A stretch of 64,000 nucleotides of DNA from Adiantum capillus-veneris. Its lineage: Eukaryota > Streptophyta > Polypodiopsida > Polypodiales > Pteridaceae. Positions 12,493 through 24,473 of this stretch are shown here, in pieces (the stretch's first letter is position 1; each line of letters starts with the position of its first letter). A program made the translations under genes and the position numbers. The notes beneath the pieces were generated by a model. The model was not told the DNA's origin and ran no database searches. It saw only the letters and a list, made by a program, of their open reading frames with translations. Location of the stretch: contig CM043944.1 of assembly GCA_014529385.2 (NCBI GenBank), forward strand, positions 45,826,268 to 45,890,267, written 5' to 3'.

Positions 12493-12568
<76 letters not shown>
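12493..12568. repeat. (CA)n(GA)n compound microsatellite
   Basis: A CA run of about 32 bases is followed directly by a GA run of about 44. Confidence 0.95.
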
Positions 12569-12570
<2 letters not shown>

Positions 12571-12902
12571 GAATGGAAAGGTTGTAAGGGTCCTTCACCT
12601 TTAATGTTGTCTACACTCTTGACTTTCATTGACTTGCATTATCCTTCATTCTTGACTTTCGAGGTTTTTGATTGCGTTTAAGAAGACTTCACATTTTCCA
12701 AAGTGAATTTTTCTTCTAAGGTTTCAAACCAATTTGTCTATCATTTTTAAAGAATACTCCAATAAAATTGAATTGGGGCACCCATTCATAATTTCATTTT
12801 CATTAGATGAAAAGATTCCTATCTTCTCGGTTTAATCTCTTCTTCGCTGCCTCCCTCGTCACCAATCCCAGCCTCTTTCTCCTCACCAGACTACAGGAGC
12901 AG
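12569..12902. other. Anonymous intergenic DNA
   Basis: AT-rich, no open frame or motif of note. Confidence 0.5.
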
Positions 12903-12916
12903 GAGAGAGAGAGAGA

Positions 12917-12955
<39 letters not shown>

Positions 12956-12960
12956 GAGAG
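12903..12960. repeat. (GA)n flanking a run of 36 G
   Basis: A GA run, then about 36 consecutive G at 12919-12954, then GA again. A G run of this length can form stacked G-quadruplexes. Confidence 0.9.
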
Positions 12961-15900
12961 CAGGAACACGTGGCATGTAAACTCAAATTTCAAAAAAAAA
13001 CTCATCAGACAATCTTTGTAGGGAACCTTGTATTAATTTGAGGTGAATTGTCCAGTCTAATCTTTACGCCAATGAAGGATTTATCCTCAATTGTCTTAGA
13101 CAAAACTGCTCACCAATAAGCTCACAAATAAAGGCATCTGTGTGATAAACGATATCATTCTAACAGCCCAGAATACCCATCCAAAATCATATTTCTAACA
13201 TCTTCTATTGAGAGAGAAGTGATCTGCCTATGGAGATGTGGCCAGGTCAATTTTGGGAATTTTGGAGAAATTGAAGGGCATTTTGGAAATTTTTGGTTAT
13301 CCAATATTGCAAATTTGAGGAGTATTTTGAGAATTTCCACAAATAGCGGGGTATTTTAGTGTTTTTCCCTTATTTTTTGAGAGGCGTCTTGGGAAGTCCT
13401 AACTCCAAGAACCTTAAGATTTGTGTTCTTGTGGTAAGTAAAGGACAGGGATAATGACATAAAATAATGCAAAAGAGAAGGCGCGCCTGCTGAGCAACCC
13501 AATAACGAGGGTACGTGCCATGTGCATCTTGTGGAGAATCTTTCATGAAAAACGACTTTTCACTTTATTTTAATTAATACCAGATTTCGATCAAACGTAC
13601 TTCCATTCGACCCTTTTCCCATTTTCTTGCTCTTAGGCTCGTGTCACACTGCCCCTCTTAACACGCTGCCTTTTGCAGATGGCCGTTGCTCTTGCAAAGT
13701 TGGTGGTCGATGGGTGAGGCCGCCCCCGCCCATCTTAACATGCACTCCAAAATGACAGGCCACTAGAATAGATTTTTAAGTGAGGTATTTTCCCAAGTAC
13801 CATTTCACATCCAATATGGATAGGTACAATATGTATTGTGCACATTGATGTATGTATTAAAAGAAAGACAAGGTATGTCCTACACATTCTGGAAAAACAA
13901 TTGGGAGAAGAATCTTTACCAGATTCCCTTATGGTGAAGGATGGGAATGACGATGATGCAGGCAGACCAGTTGTCGGGTGTGAGCAGGCGACATCAGATC
14001 AGCCAGGTATGTGCAGAGGATGGAGAGAAGGAGGTGCTCAAAGCTCGCTGGGAGCTACAGCGCGACACGCGAGGTTGGGGAGGGGGGAGATAAATTATGT
14101 TTTTTATTTGTGCAGCTTCGACACCTCAGCAACTCATATGCTTGTTCGAGTGGCTACGAAAGCCTTCCAAGTGTACTGTTCAGCCTGGCGGTGGTTCGAT
14201 TGCGATCTACCTTTTTACTTAGGTATTGAATCCTGCACTTGAGGGAATCTCAGAGAGCATCCAAGAAATAATGAATAAAATAAGCGACGAACCAGTATGT
14301 AACGAGAATAAAACTTTAACATATCTACAAAACTTGTTTTGACAGGCAAATGGTTCTTGAGAGGAAAAACAACCGTCAACTTTATACACTAGGGCGGCCA
14401 CCTTGGCATAACCAACCCTTCCCCACTCCATGATGACACCCCCCTAATTTGAGAGACAAAAGACCGAGCTGGAAGCCCTAGATGGATCATGGATCGTACT
14501 ATCATGAGGGTGGAGCTTGAGACAATAATGAAGAATGTGTTGTCATGTGGGTCAGCCATGCTTGAGCTCTTGTGGCCCAAACATAAGCAAATTCATTGTC
14601 TTGGGGTGGTTTATTTTTCCCACTTGGAGTCTTTTAGAAGACTTTACTAATTGTGGACATAAGCACTTGGTTATTCACATTCGAGGACCGTCGTTACAGT
14701 AAGCATGGAAAATTTAGCATTGAGAAAACCTTCATCTTGAACATATTGCACCCACATCAACAACAAACAAACTCTCATGAGAAAAGAGGCTTTGGTTCTA
14801 AAATTTTGACATTTAGGTTTACACAAGCTTGTTGATTCTCGGGTTAGGTTAAAACCACCCAATCGAAAAAAAAAAATCAAATCAAAGCGCAAAGTTTGCT
14901 GCTCAATCATCCCGTTTGCTACGGGAGACACTCAATTTATCTAATAAGCCATATGAAAAGCCTTAAAAGATCATCCTTTAGAAAGATTCATGCTTTGCAA
15001 AGGCATCCTTAGATTGCTACTAGACAAAGCTTTCAAAACAGCTCATGTTGGTCATCTTTACTTGGGCATATGATTTAATCTATTGCAAGGTCTCTATAAT
15101 TCGTATTGGGAGTGTAAGACAAGTAGGCATGACACCTTCATGTTCTCCCTCTCTGGGACCAATCAAATCGTAATCATCTTAACCTTTTATGCATGGAGAC
15201 AATAGAGCCACACATGGACAAGCGGTAACCAGACAAGCCACACAAGTTACAAGACATTGTAGGAAACAAAGAGTCAAGCTTTTATACTTATATGTGTTAA
15301 GGTTCCCACTCTAGAGGTAGCAGTTGGTCATAGCCGACATAGCACATGCAATCTAATATGTACCACACGAGCTAGCACACCTTACTAGTGAATCCTCATA
15401 TGATTACATAGTTTTACTTATGGTCCATCCATTCGCCCGAGCAATCCTCTAATGAGGTCTTGTGCTCAAGACTTGTCGGATAGATCTTTGAAGTGTCTCT
15501 TGGTATTATTCCTACAGCGACAAAAAGTTTTTTTCAGATAGACCTGTGCACATTATGTCATGATAAAGCATCACAAAATGCAATCTCATTTTAAGGTGAC
15601 AATGAATCTATTGTTAAGGTATCTCCAGGCCCGACACTAAGCTTGCATGCATCCTTGAGGAAAATGCTTGGCTAAAAGCATATGAGCTCCATAGCAAGAT
15701 AAATCGTGGAGACACAATACAGACAAATGGTATCATTCAAGGCATCTGGTAGAGAAATTTGACCTAGAATATAGGTCTAATCATGCAAAATTCCTACATA
15801 ATGTATGACATTGTTACAGGAAATGTTGGAGCAAACACTATCGCATATTCAAGAGGAATTAGTGTCATAATTCTTTTTTTAAACTCATGTGACTACTTCA

Positions 15901-16857
15901 CTCATTACCACATGTATAATGTTGTGTGACATCACACCTTGTATAGTTCCATTCATTTGTCTAGCTACAAGGTTTTGTCCGTATACCGAGTTTCCTTGGA
16001 AAGAGCAGAATATTATAAGTTTGATAGTTGAATGTGTAGACCCTGAGGTATATTCCTCCCAGAAAATGCTACTCCACCAATTTGCTTCTACATAGCATGT
16101 CATATATATTTAGGCCACTTGAAGACAAATTACAGCCATCCCCTGTGGTGGCTAAAATAATCCAAATATTGACACTCCCTTTCCCTTGACGCGAAGCAAC
16201 CTCTGAGCCATCAAACACTCTCCTTCCCACTTCCCTCATCTTACCAACACCATTAAGATCCTCATTGTTTTCTCAATCGCATTCACCGATACAATATATC
16301 ACTTGGGCAAAGGTATAAAATGAAGAAGACTAAAATCAAACTGTCGCAAACATCCAAGCAAGAATATATAGCCAATAACCTATTCTTTGCACTTTGCAAA
16401 CTCATGCAACGGCAAACATTAACAGATGTTTGTCCATCAACTAAACAAGCCACATTTCCTGCTAAATGAAACCAGGGAAGGTCATCATATACACGAACTT
16501 CCAAATTAAAGAGGCGTAGAACTAATCGACAAGCTTTATCCAACATTTCACACAATTGCTCCCAAGGAGACGAGCTTTATCCAGCTATTTACAAAATTGC
16601 TCTCCCATACGCTGCATAAAACATATCCATGTCCCCTTTCATAGGTGAGCTCCCCTCCCTCTCACTATAAACAAGGTGACTAGTCACAACAGCATACATA
16701 ACGATGAGAAAGTGAGTGGTATGGCCCAATAGTCAATATACCTCTACGGAATAGGAAACCAAATGTCAACTTTAGCGGCCCACATATACAAAAGACAGTG
16801 CATAGTTAGCAGCTTCTCTTAAAATACCCTCAAGAACTCCATTTTCCAAAATGAACA
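12961..16857. other. Anonymous intergenic DNA downstream of transketolase
   Basis: No gene is supported. The longest open frame (13838-14242, plus, 134 codons) has no known motif. A short tandem duplication of about 42 bases (gacRagctttatcca) lies at 16527-16606. Confidence 0.5.
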
Positions 16858-16863
16858 TTTATT
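16858..16863 (-). promoter_or_regulatory. Candidate polyadenylation signal of the transketolase gene
   Basis: AATAAA on the minus strand, 340 bases beyond the stop codon. Plant poly(A) signals are loose, so this is only a candidate. Confidence 0.3.
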
Positions 16864-17202
16864 GGCTGCAACACAAACCTGTTTCCTTCTGAACCTGAAC
16901 AACCCCTACAAGACAACTCACTTGACAAAAAGTTGTACACCTCACTTGACCGACACAATGACAAGGGGACAGAAACCTGCCAATGATTAAGGAAACAGCT
17001 TCACTCCTTAATTAGAAAGCAAAATGATTGGACCTTTGTTACACCTCCAAGCCCAGCAGAAAAAATACAAAAACTTGCGGCCATTTGTGCCACAATCCAG
17101 CATATGGGCAACCATCCATTGGACTAAAATCCATCCCAATCAGAACATCTCAAATCAATTAGGTTATTACTACAAAACTGCAGAGTAAATACAAAAGTAT
17201 AT

Positions 17203-20200
17203 TTACATCACCTCCTTGGCATTGGCAACCACATTGTCCACAGTCAAACCAAACTTTTTGTAGATGGTACCAGCAGGTGCACTGGCACCAAAGTGGTCAA
17301 TGCCTATTGCTTTGCCTTTGGAGCCTACATACTTCTCCCAACCGAATGTAGAACCAGCTTCGACACTCACTCTGGAAGTCACGGCTGCAGGGATAACACT
17401 CTCTTTGTATTCAGCACTTTGTTCTTCAAACAACTCCCATGATACCATTGAGACAACTCTCACAGTTTTGCCCTCCTTCCTGATGACTTCGGCTGCTTTG
17501 TAGGCAATCTCTAGTTCAGATCCTGTTCCGAAGAGGATCAAGTCAGGCTTGTTTCCAGAAGCGTTGCAACTGATGGTATAGCCTCCTTTCTCTACTCCTT
17601 CAATAGATGTCCCAGGTAGATGGGGGAGCTTTTGGCGCGAGAGCGCAAGAATTGAGGGCCGTTTTCTACTCTCCACAGCCACCTTGTATGCACCAGCAGT
17701 CTCATTTCCATCAGCAGGTCGCAACATCAAAATATTGGGCATGGCTCTGAAGCTTGCCAGATGCTCTATGGGTTGATGGGTTGGACCATCTTCTCCCAAA
17801 CCGATAGAGTCATGTGTCATAACATAGATCACTCCGGCCTCAGAAAGAGCAGAAATTCGCATGGCACCTCGCATGTAGTCAGTGAACACAAAGAATGTGG
17901 CACAATATGGAATCAGTCCACTTCCATGGAGTGCAATGCCATTGCAAATAGCTCCCATACCATGTTCCCTAACACCAAACCTAAGATTGCGCTCTGCTGG
18001 TGTGTTTTTCTGAAAGTCTCCAAACATTTTAAGTAAAGTCATGTTTGAGGAAGCCAGATCTGCACTGCCTCCTAGAAGACCAGGAAGGACCTTCACAAGA
18101 GCATTGAGGCAAGCTTGGGAAAGGTTGCGGGTAGCATCACCAGCTGACTCAGGGGTGTATTTCTGCATTAAAAAGGGACATGTAACCACAGTATAAAAAC
18201 AAAATTATGACCTGGTCCACAAGGTTACCATCAGGATAATAAATCATGAAAGCACAGTATGACTAGTTACATACAGGTAAGGCATCAACCCAGCCAGCTG
18301 GAAGTTCTCCACTTAGCAAGCTTTTGAACTCTGCAGCTTCTTGGGGGTATTTCTTCTCATAAGCAGCAAGATCCTCCTGCCATTTGGCCTCGAATTCTGC
18401 TCCAAGCTTGGTGTGCCGACTCCAGTGACTACAAGTAAAACTTATCTTGATCGAAATACACATACATCTCAAATACTACAGAGTATAAGTGACAAGCTGC
18501 ACACCTTTTCACATCTTCGGGTACAAAGAAAGGCTCATACGGCCAACCCAAGTTCTGGCGTGTGGCGTCCACCTCCTTCGCACCAAGAGCGCTACCATGA
18601 ACACTGTAAGAATTTGCCTTGTTGGGTGAGCCATATCCAATCGTTGTTGTCACCTGGTACAATTGGTCACATACAGACAATGTCATACACTTGACCAACT
18701 CAGAATGAAAAAGAAAAACCAAGAAGAAAAATTAACCTTTATAAGAGTAGGCTTGTCAGTCACAGCTTTTGCATCTGCAATAGCCTGTCTAATGGCATCA
18801 TAATCTGTGTTACCGTTTCTGACCCAAATAATGTGCCAGCCAAGGGCTTCAAATCTCTGATCAACATTCTCAGTAAAAGCAATATCTGTATCACCATCAA
18901 TAGAAATATGGTTGTCGTCATAGAAAGCAATCAGCTTTCCAAGACCCCAGTGTCCCGCAAGAGAGCATGCTTCATTTGACACGCCCTCCATGTTGCACCC
19001 ATCTCCCACAATACAGTACCTGATACCCAAAAAGATTCATAAGACAACATGACAAAGTGCTTGCAATGACTAAGAGTGAAAAAGGCGGCACTGCCTTTTA
19101 GACGATGTAAGGCATGCAATATCATCAGAAACATCTACAAAACAGACACTTTTTCCTGATACTCAAAGCCCAAGCAAGGTCTCTAAAATTCCTGTACAAT
19201 CCCACGCCCTGAAATCTCTAGATGTGCCAAAATTAGAACATCATCAATAACTAGAAATACAGTCATCAGAACTTGCCGGCTACATGGTGTTCCAAATAAG
19301 ACATGACACTGGACCTGTAAAAATCTCTTCTCCAAAAAAGACCTACGTGTAGTGATCCACAACAGTGGCATCTGGCTTGTTGAAGCGGGCAGCCAGGTGC
19401 TTCTCGGCCAGAGCTAATCCAACGGCATTGCAAATACCTTGGCCAAGGGGCCCTAAACACAAAAACCAAGCATAAATTCAACTGAGGGTCGTTCAATGAC
19501 ACATTTTCAAAAAACTCGACAGAATGTTTAGGACCAAACCTGTAGTAACCTCCACACCAGGCGTCTCAAAGTTTTCAGGATGCCCAGGAGTTCGGCTCTC
19601 CCATTGCCTGAATTGCTTCAGATCTTCCTCCTGAAAAGCATATGAACAATGTCAGAATGTGCGTTTCCTGAGGTCCATAACCAATAGGTTAAAGGGGTAA
19701 GATTGGACCTGGACGCTGTCGTAGCCGGCAAGATGAAGAAGTGCATACTGCAACATGCAACCATGGCCCGCAGAAAGGACGAACCTGTCGCGATTGAACC
19801 AATAGGGATTTTTTGGGTTGTATCTCATGATCTCGTCATACAGAATGTGGCCCATCGGAGCACACCCCATGGGAAGACCTGGGTGTCCAGAGTTAGCCTT
19901 CTCAACTGCATCAACGGCCAAGAATCGGATAGTATTGATGCTCTTCTCCACCAACGAGACATCGGTCTTGGGGGGAGCCTCCACGGCTGCCGTTGCAGTG
20001 ACATGATGCGCCTTCCTGCTGCCACTGCTTCTCTTCTTCTTCTCTTGGGTGTGGTGGGAAGGAAGCGGGGAGGAGGCTAGCTTGAGACCCGAGAATTTGG
20101 CGAAAGGAGAGGAGCAATTGATGTGATCTGGGGCAGGGGAGGTGGAGGAGTGGGCAGAGAGGGAGGAGACACAGGCGGCCGTGAGGGAGGATGCGGTAGC

Positions 20201-20209
20201 TGCAGCCAT
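17203..20209 (-). CDS. TKL: Transketolase, plastid-targeted, seven exons
   Basis: Thiamine-diphosphate enzyme that moves two-carbon ketol units between sugar phosphates in the Calvin cycle and the pentose phosphate pathway. Exons (minus): 20209-19709, 19630-19540, 19452-19347, 19019-18737, 18653-18505, 18428-18275, 18162-17203. All six introns (78, 87, 327, 83, 76 and 112 bases) are GT-AG, and phases join to one 747-residue frame, the normal plant length. Residues 1-75 are rich in Ser/Ala and basic residues with few acidic ones, like a chloroplast transit peptide. SGHP is at 107-110. The thiamine motif is GDG 238-240 through YDDN 266-269. REHGMG holds the catalytic Glu, about 494, and GEDGPTHQP is near 551-559. 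The ATG at 20209 fits plant homologues (MAAA start); an in-frame upstream ATG exists at 20389. No break is seen. It is the only intact cellular gene here. Confidence 0.97.
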
Positions 20210-20445
20210 GGCGTCCCGACGGTCTCTGCAACCAAGCTTTCTCTTTCCCCTGCGAAAAGATGATGATCTCGAGGGAGACGACAGCACAGAGAGAGGCCGG
20301 TGGAGATCAAAATGTTTAGTTTTAAGAGGGGGTGGGCTAATTTGAGAACAACGTGTGGATGAAGGACCTTGCCTTATCAACCACCACATATTCTACGCCC
20401 TTTTGTGGACAAAAAAGTGGATAGGAATTGCACTTTATAAATCAT
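20210..20445 (-). promoter_or_regulatory. Transketolase 5' UTR and candidate core promoter
   Basis: On the minus strand a TATA-like ATTTATAAAG lies at about 20441-20432, some 225 bases before the ATG at 20209. A GATAAGG I-box-like element at about 20375-20369 is a motif known from light-regulated plant promoters, but it lies downstream of the presumed start site. No stop codon occurs in frame between 20389 and 20209. Confidence 0.35.
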
Positions 20446-21821
20446 AAGAGCTTGCAAAAGGCCTGGTAAAGCACCCAAGGATCCAAACTTTGATTCCAGG
20501 TGCAAGTTAGCATGATGCCATCTAAATACCATGCATCACTCCTAGCTCTATCGAATTGGACATAGTTGTATTTCACATCCACAACCCTGCCTTGGCTCCA
20601 CTTTTCGACAACAAATTCTTGACTTCAAATCTAAATATGTCCCTGAGATGAGAAATTTGCATTACGTTGCTTAGGCTAACACTCTTACGAGTGAAAAGAA
20701 CAATACTCTCTACACATTTGAGAAGAGTCATGCCATTGTATGATTCCTAGAGTGCACTAAAGGCTGCAATTACATTGGTAGAAGAATAATAGACAAACGA
20801 GATGAGTTGATCGTGCACATCATGGTCTAAATAAAGTTCAGATCAATCCATAGCATTACTCACATACAAAAGGTATAGATCAAAGATCACATTTCAAACT
20901 ATGTAGCTCTTTTGGAGAAGGATAGATCTGTAGCGCAGACGAGCTGGAGGCTGCCTTGGGAGGGGAGATCCTTCCAGTTCTTGCTTGGTCGTGCAAGGGT
21001 TTTGGCTCCCGTTCTTATTTCTTGTTGTGGGGATGGGTGGCTTCCTAATCTTCTCTTCGAAGAGCTTCCTGCACACCACAACTTGGTGGTCTCTCAGTTT
21101 CTTTGTTCGAGCTTGTGGATGTGAAGCTTAGGGGTCTGCGTCTACCTGGTGGCAACAGGGGGCTTGTGGTGGCACCCCCTTTCTTCTCTAGTTCTGGGTG
21201 CACTACGATGGGGTCAAGGATAGTCTTTGGCTTGGATCCGGGCAAGTACATGTGCTCGGTGGCTCCGTTTTGGTTTGTTTGTATTTGTGTCTTTGCTTGC
21301 TAATGTTGGGGCTGCCACCCCGACACTTTAGGTTGGGGTGGTAGCCCATTCAATATTTTGATGGTGGTTGTTTGATGCAAGATCGACTCATGTTGATGGT
21401 ATAATTTTGATTATAGTAAGCTAAGCTTTGTATAGGTTTCAGGCTTCCTTCTAAAAAGCTTAGCTTTATGGACTCGTATTGTGAACTTATGGTTTTTTGG
21501 TCTAATGTAGCCTCCATGGCTATGTGGAACATGGAGTTGTAGACATTCTTTTTGGTTGTCTAATATATAGTCACTCATTTGAGTGAGTATTGCTGGGAAA
21601 AAAAGATTCATTTTCAAACTTTTAGAAACTTTTGCCAACCATCTCTTTTAACGGTTTGGAACATTTACACGAGTGAGAGACACACCACATTTCCCCCTAG
21701 ATTTTTGAAGCAAGTCACAAGAAGATTTGAAAATTTTCTCATGTAAGAAAACGGAGCCTTTTTCAGTGTTTTTCATACAATGCATAACATCATGAGCATC
21801 TCCTCCAGAGGCACCGCATAT
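20446..21821. other. Anonymous intergenic DNA
   Basis: No gene supported. Overlapping short frames at 20894-21303 on both strands have higher GC content but no recognisable motif. Confidence 0.5.
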
Positions 21822-22031
21822 CTAGCTAGGCAAGATTGGGGGTAGGGACCGTCGCCCGATACCTAGCTAGGTATGATTGGGGGTAGGGGATTGCCGGCCC
21901 GGAAATTATTCAAGCTCTGGTTGATAATGTGAAACATTTTGACAGATAGTAAAATGAAGACACTACGAAATTATTCAAGCTCTAGTTGATAATGTGAAAC
22001 ATTTTGACAGATAGTAAAACGAAGACACTAC
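21822..22031. repeat. Two short tandem duplications
   Basis: First, a unit of about 43 bases (tagctaggyawgattgggggtaggg) is present twice at about 21822-21890. Second, a 65-base unit starts at 21902 (gaaattattcaagctct) and repeats at 21967 with two differences, ending about 22031. Confidence 0.8.
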
Positions 22032-22459
22032 GTAGCATATCTCAGCAAGAAAAGAGCATTCTTCATCACCTTCTCTCACCCTAAAAATGCAAAGAGATGC
22101 ACTTTTCGATAACCATCTTTGGTAGATAGTAAAAGATCGACAGCACGTAACTCAGACAGCACGTAACTCATTGAGAGCTTGAAAGCAAGAAAGAGCATTG
22201 TCCATCACTTTAACCTTATCCTTTCCCATTCTGGAGATGGAAAGTGATGCTTCCCATGCAAAGTGAAAAAAGCTACAGCCACAATACTTTCTACAAATTT
22301 CTCTGAAGTATGGTGAAGGTGCCAAATTAGGGACATCAAACTTGAGGGGCTTGGATAATAGCGTATGGTGCAATACTGTAAGCTTGTGATGGAGTAATAG
22401 AAAGTTGAGGGCACATACTCCTTGCAAAAGAAGTGCCACCTTGTCCCCAATGCAGGTTA

Positions 22460-22741
22460 GGCTATGGTCACACGAGGCTTAGTTATCAATTATAGATAAC
22501 TAAGCCAACTATGCCAGACAAAGCATTAAATGAATAACTAAGCCTCTTGCATGGTCACACAAGGCTTAGTTATTCATTCATCCTCCAACTAAGCCTTGAA
22601 CTTCACAACTATGCCAAAATCGGCATAGTTAGAAAGGGTGGGCATAATTATTCATTTAATGCTCCTTTTTGTGTGTGACCAAGAATGAGGCCTAGTTATT
22701 TGTTCAAAAAATTGATAACTAAGCCTCGCGTGACCATAGCC
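22460..22741. mobile_element. Tourist-like MITE (PIF/Harbinger type), 282 bases
   Basis: The ends are inverted repeats: GGCTATGGTCACACGAGG at 22460 and, on the other strand, GGCTATGGTCACGCGAGG from 22741. Both continue CTTAGTTATCAAT, so the arms are about 31 bases with one mismatch. The element is flanked by TTA at 22457-22459 and 22742-22744, the three-base TWA target duplication typical of PIF/Harbinger elements. Internal inverted words (gcattaaatgaataactaagcc against ggcttagttattcat and attcatttaatgc) suggest a nested fold-back. It encodes no protein and would depend on a transposase elsewhere. Confidence 0.88.
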
Positions 22742-22744
22742 TTA

Positions 22745-24409
22745 CATCTACCATGCAATAGTTTTTCAATTCGTAGTGTTCATAAAACGACCTCCTGAAA
22801 GCAAGATGCACCACGGGGGTAAGGCAGGCCAAAATGAGATCAACGATTGAACCCATGATCTAACGGTCTATGTTGGCGTATATCATCGTATGACAGCCTC
22901 TTTCTCAGTGCTTGTTGTACTGTTTCTAAAAGCACAAACAAATGAAATATTGTGATATGATTTGGCCTTAAAGAGAGGCATGTCCGTAATTGGCTCTTCT
23001 ACCCTATGGGTTGGTTGGCAAAGATTATCTTTGGAAAAGTAGGCTATTGTTTATTGCAATGTAACATTACAAGACTTTGTAGTATACTAACAAAATACGC
23101 AAAGCCAATTTTTAATCTCTACCTGAATTTTCAAAGCTTAAGAGATGATTAGACACAAAGGAAGACCATTCAAAGAATTAAGCAATGTTGAAGTGGATGT
23201 GGCTAAAACGTCCCATAAATAATGGAAAATTTTGTGCACACAAAACCCAAAGACAATTGTAAGTGATGAAGAAGCCACTATTGAAATCGTTTGAGAATAT
23301 CTTGTCAACACTTAGTTGAGCTCAAAATAATCACACCGTTAAGCAATATAAGCTTCATAAATTAATTATGTGATTACTATTTCATAAGAAATTGGCAATA
23401 AATGATTGTTTGTATTGACAACCACAGAGATAATCATAAGAGCCAACATTTTGGCAATGAGGGGTAGAATTCGACAGCTCGACCCCCCTCAAAAAGGATT
23501 TGAAAACCCAAATATTGTTTTGAAAGAGAGCAATGGGGGCTTCAAAAAGTGATTTGTGTATGAAGCTAATCATAATGGCCAACATATGCTACTGCTATTG
23601 CTAAGAACAAGTCTTCTTGATAGCTTGCAAAAAGCACTGGACTATTTACGGTGTACCTAGAGTAGTGGTGGATAGGAGACTAGAGAATAGGTAGAGGTGA
23701 AATGAGCTCTAAGAGAGGAGAAGATTGATTCCCTATAGCCTTGTTTTGCCTTTTGTGTGTGAGGGAGGCAAGAAGAGAGAGAGGAAGAGATTGCATGCTT
23801 TTTTAGGCCTTATTCTAGCTTTCAGCTTCATATTCTGGGGACTCCCTTGCTTTTTACAACTTGTCATTGTTGAAAATAGGGTTGCAAGTACACATGCAAA
23901 TATGGAGAAGAAGAAGGAGAAGCTCAAGGGCACACAACACATGAAGCAATTATAGTGAGTGTGCCCATTCAAAGATAGGGCTTGTCCTAGAATGATGAAC
24001 AAACATACGAGTTGGGGGAAAAAACTAAGGCAGGAAAAAAGTACCAGGACAGTCATGATTGTGTTCACACACGTCACTACCGTATCATGGTAACAAACAC
24101 TATTAAAGTCTTCCTCTATGCTACAATGGATGATGAAACTATGGTGTACATACATGATTAGGGACGTGAGCTTGTAGATGAAGAAATTTTGGCCACTTGA
24201 GCGCAACGCACTACACATTTGGCAAGAAAACGGATCTGTTAGCTTAAGACACCAAAACCTTATGGCACTTGAATTAATCTTGTTGTTGTTGTTATATGCC
24301 CTATCTATTGTAATGGATTCGTTGAATAGCACAAAAAAACTTAAGTTTGAAAAAAACCAAAAAGGTTGTAAAGTTCTCAAAGCCGAGAAAAGGGGACATA
24401 TATGATAAA
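22745..24409. other. Anonymous AT-rich intergenic DNA
   Basis: Includes most of a 246-codon minus-strand open frame (23733-24473) with no known domain. Only its first 58 bases look exonic (see 24416-24473). Confidence 0.4.
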
Positions 24410-24415
24410 GCTTAC

Positions 24416-24473
24416 CTTGCACAAACTCTAATGGCTCACCAACAATATAACGAATAGCCCTACAATGATCCAT
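24416..24473 (-). other. Possible orphan exon of an unknown gene
   Basis: On the minus strand ttttgattgtag precedes ATGGATCATTG, and the frame (MDHCRAIRYIVGEPLEFVQ) ends at a consensus donor, CAAG then gtaagc. Both splice sites are good, but no partner exons were identified. It may be a chance match or a remnant of a gene fragment carried by a transposon. Confidence 0.2.

Noticed and set aside
19911-20345. Other-frame open frames over the transketolase first exon
   Set aside because: Shadows of the GC-rich transit-peptide exon.
23733-24473. 246-codon minus-strand frame as a membrane protein gene
   Set aside because: Low-complexity, Phe/Ser/Leu-rich translation of AT-rich DNA. Only the first 58 bases have splice-site support.
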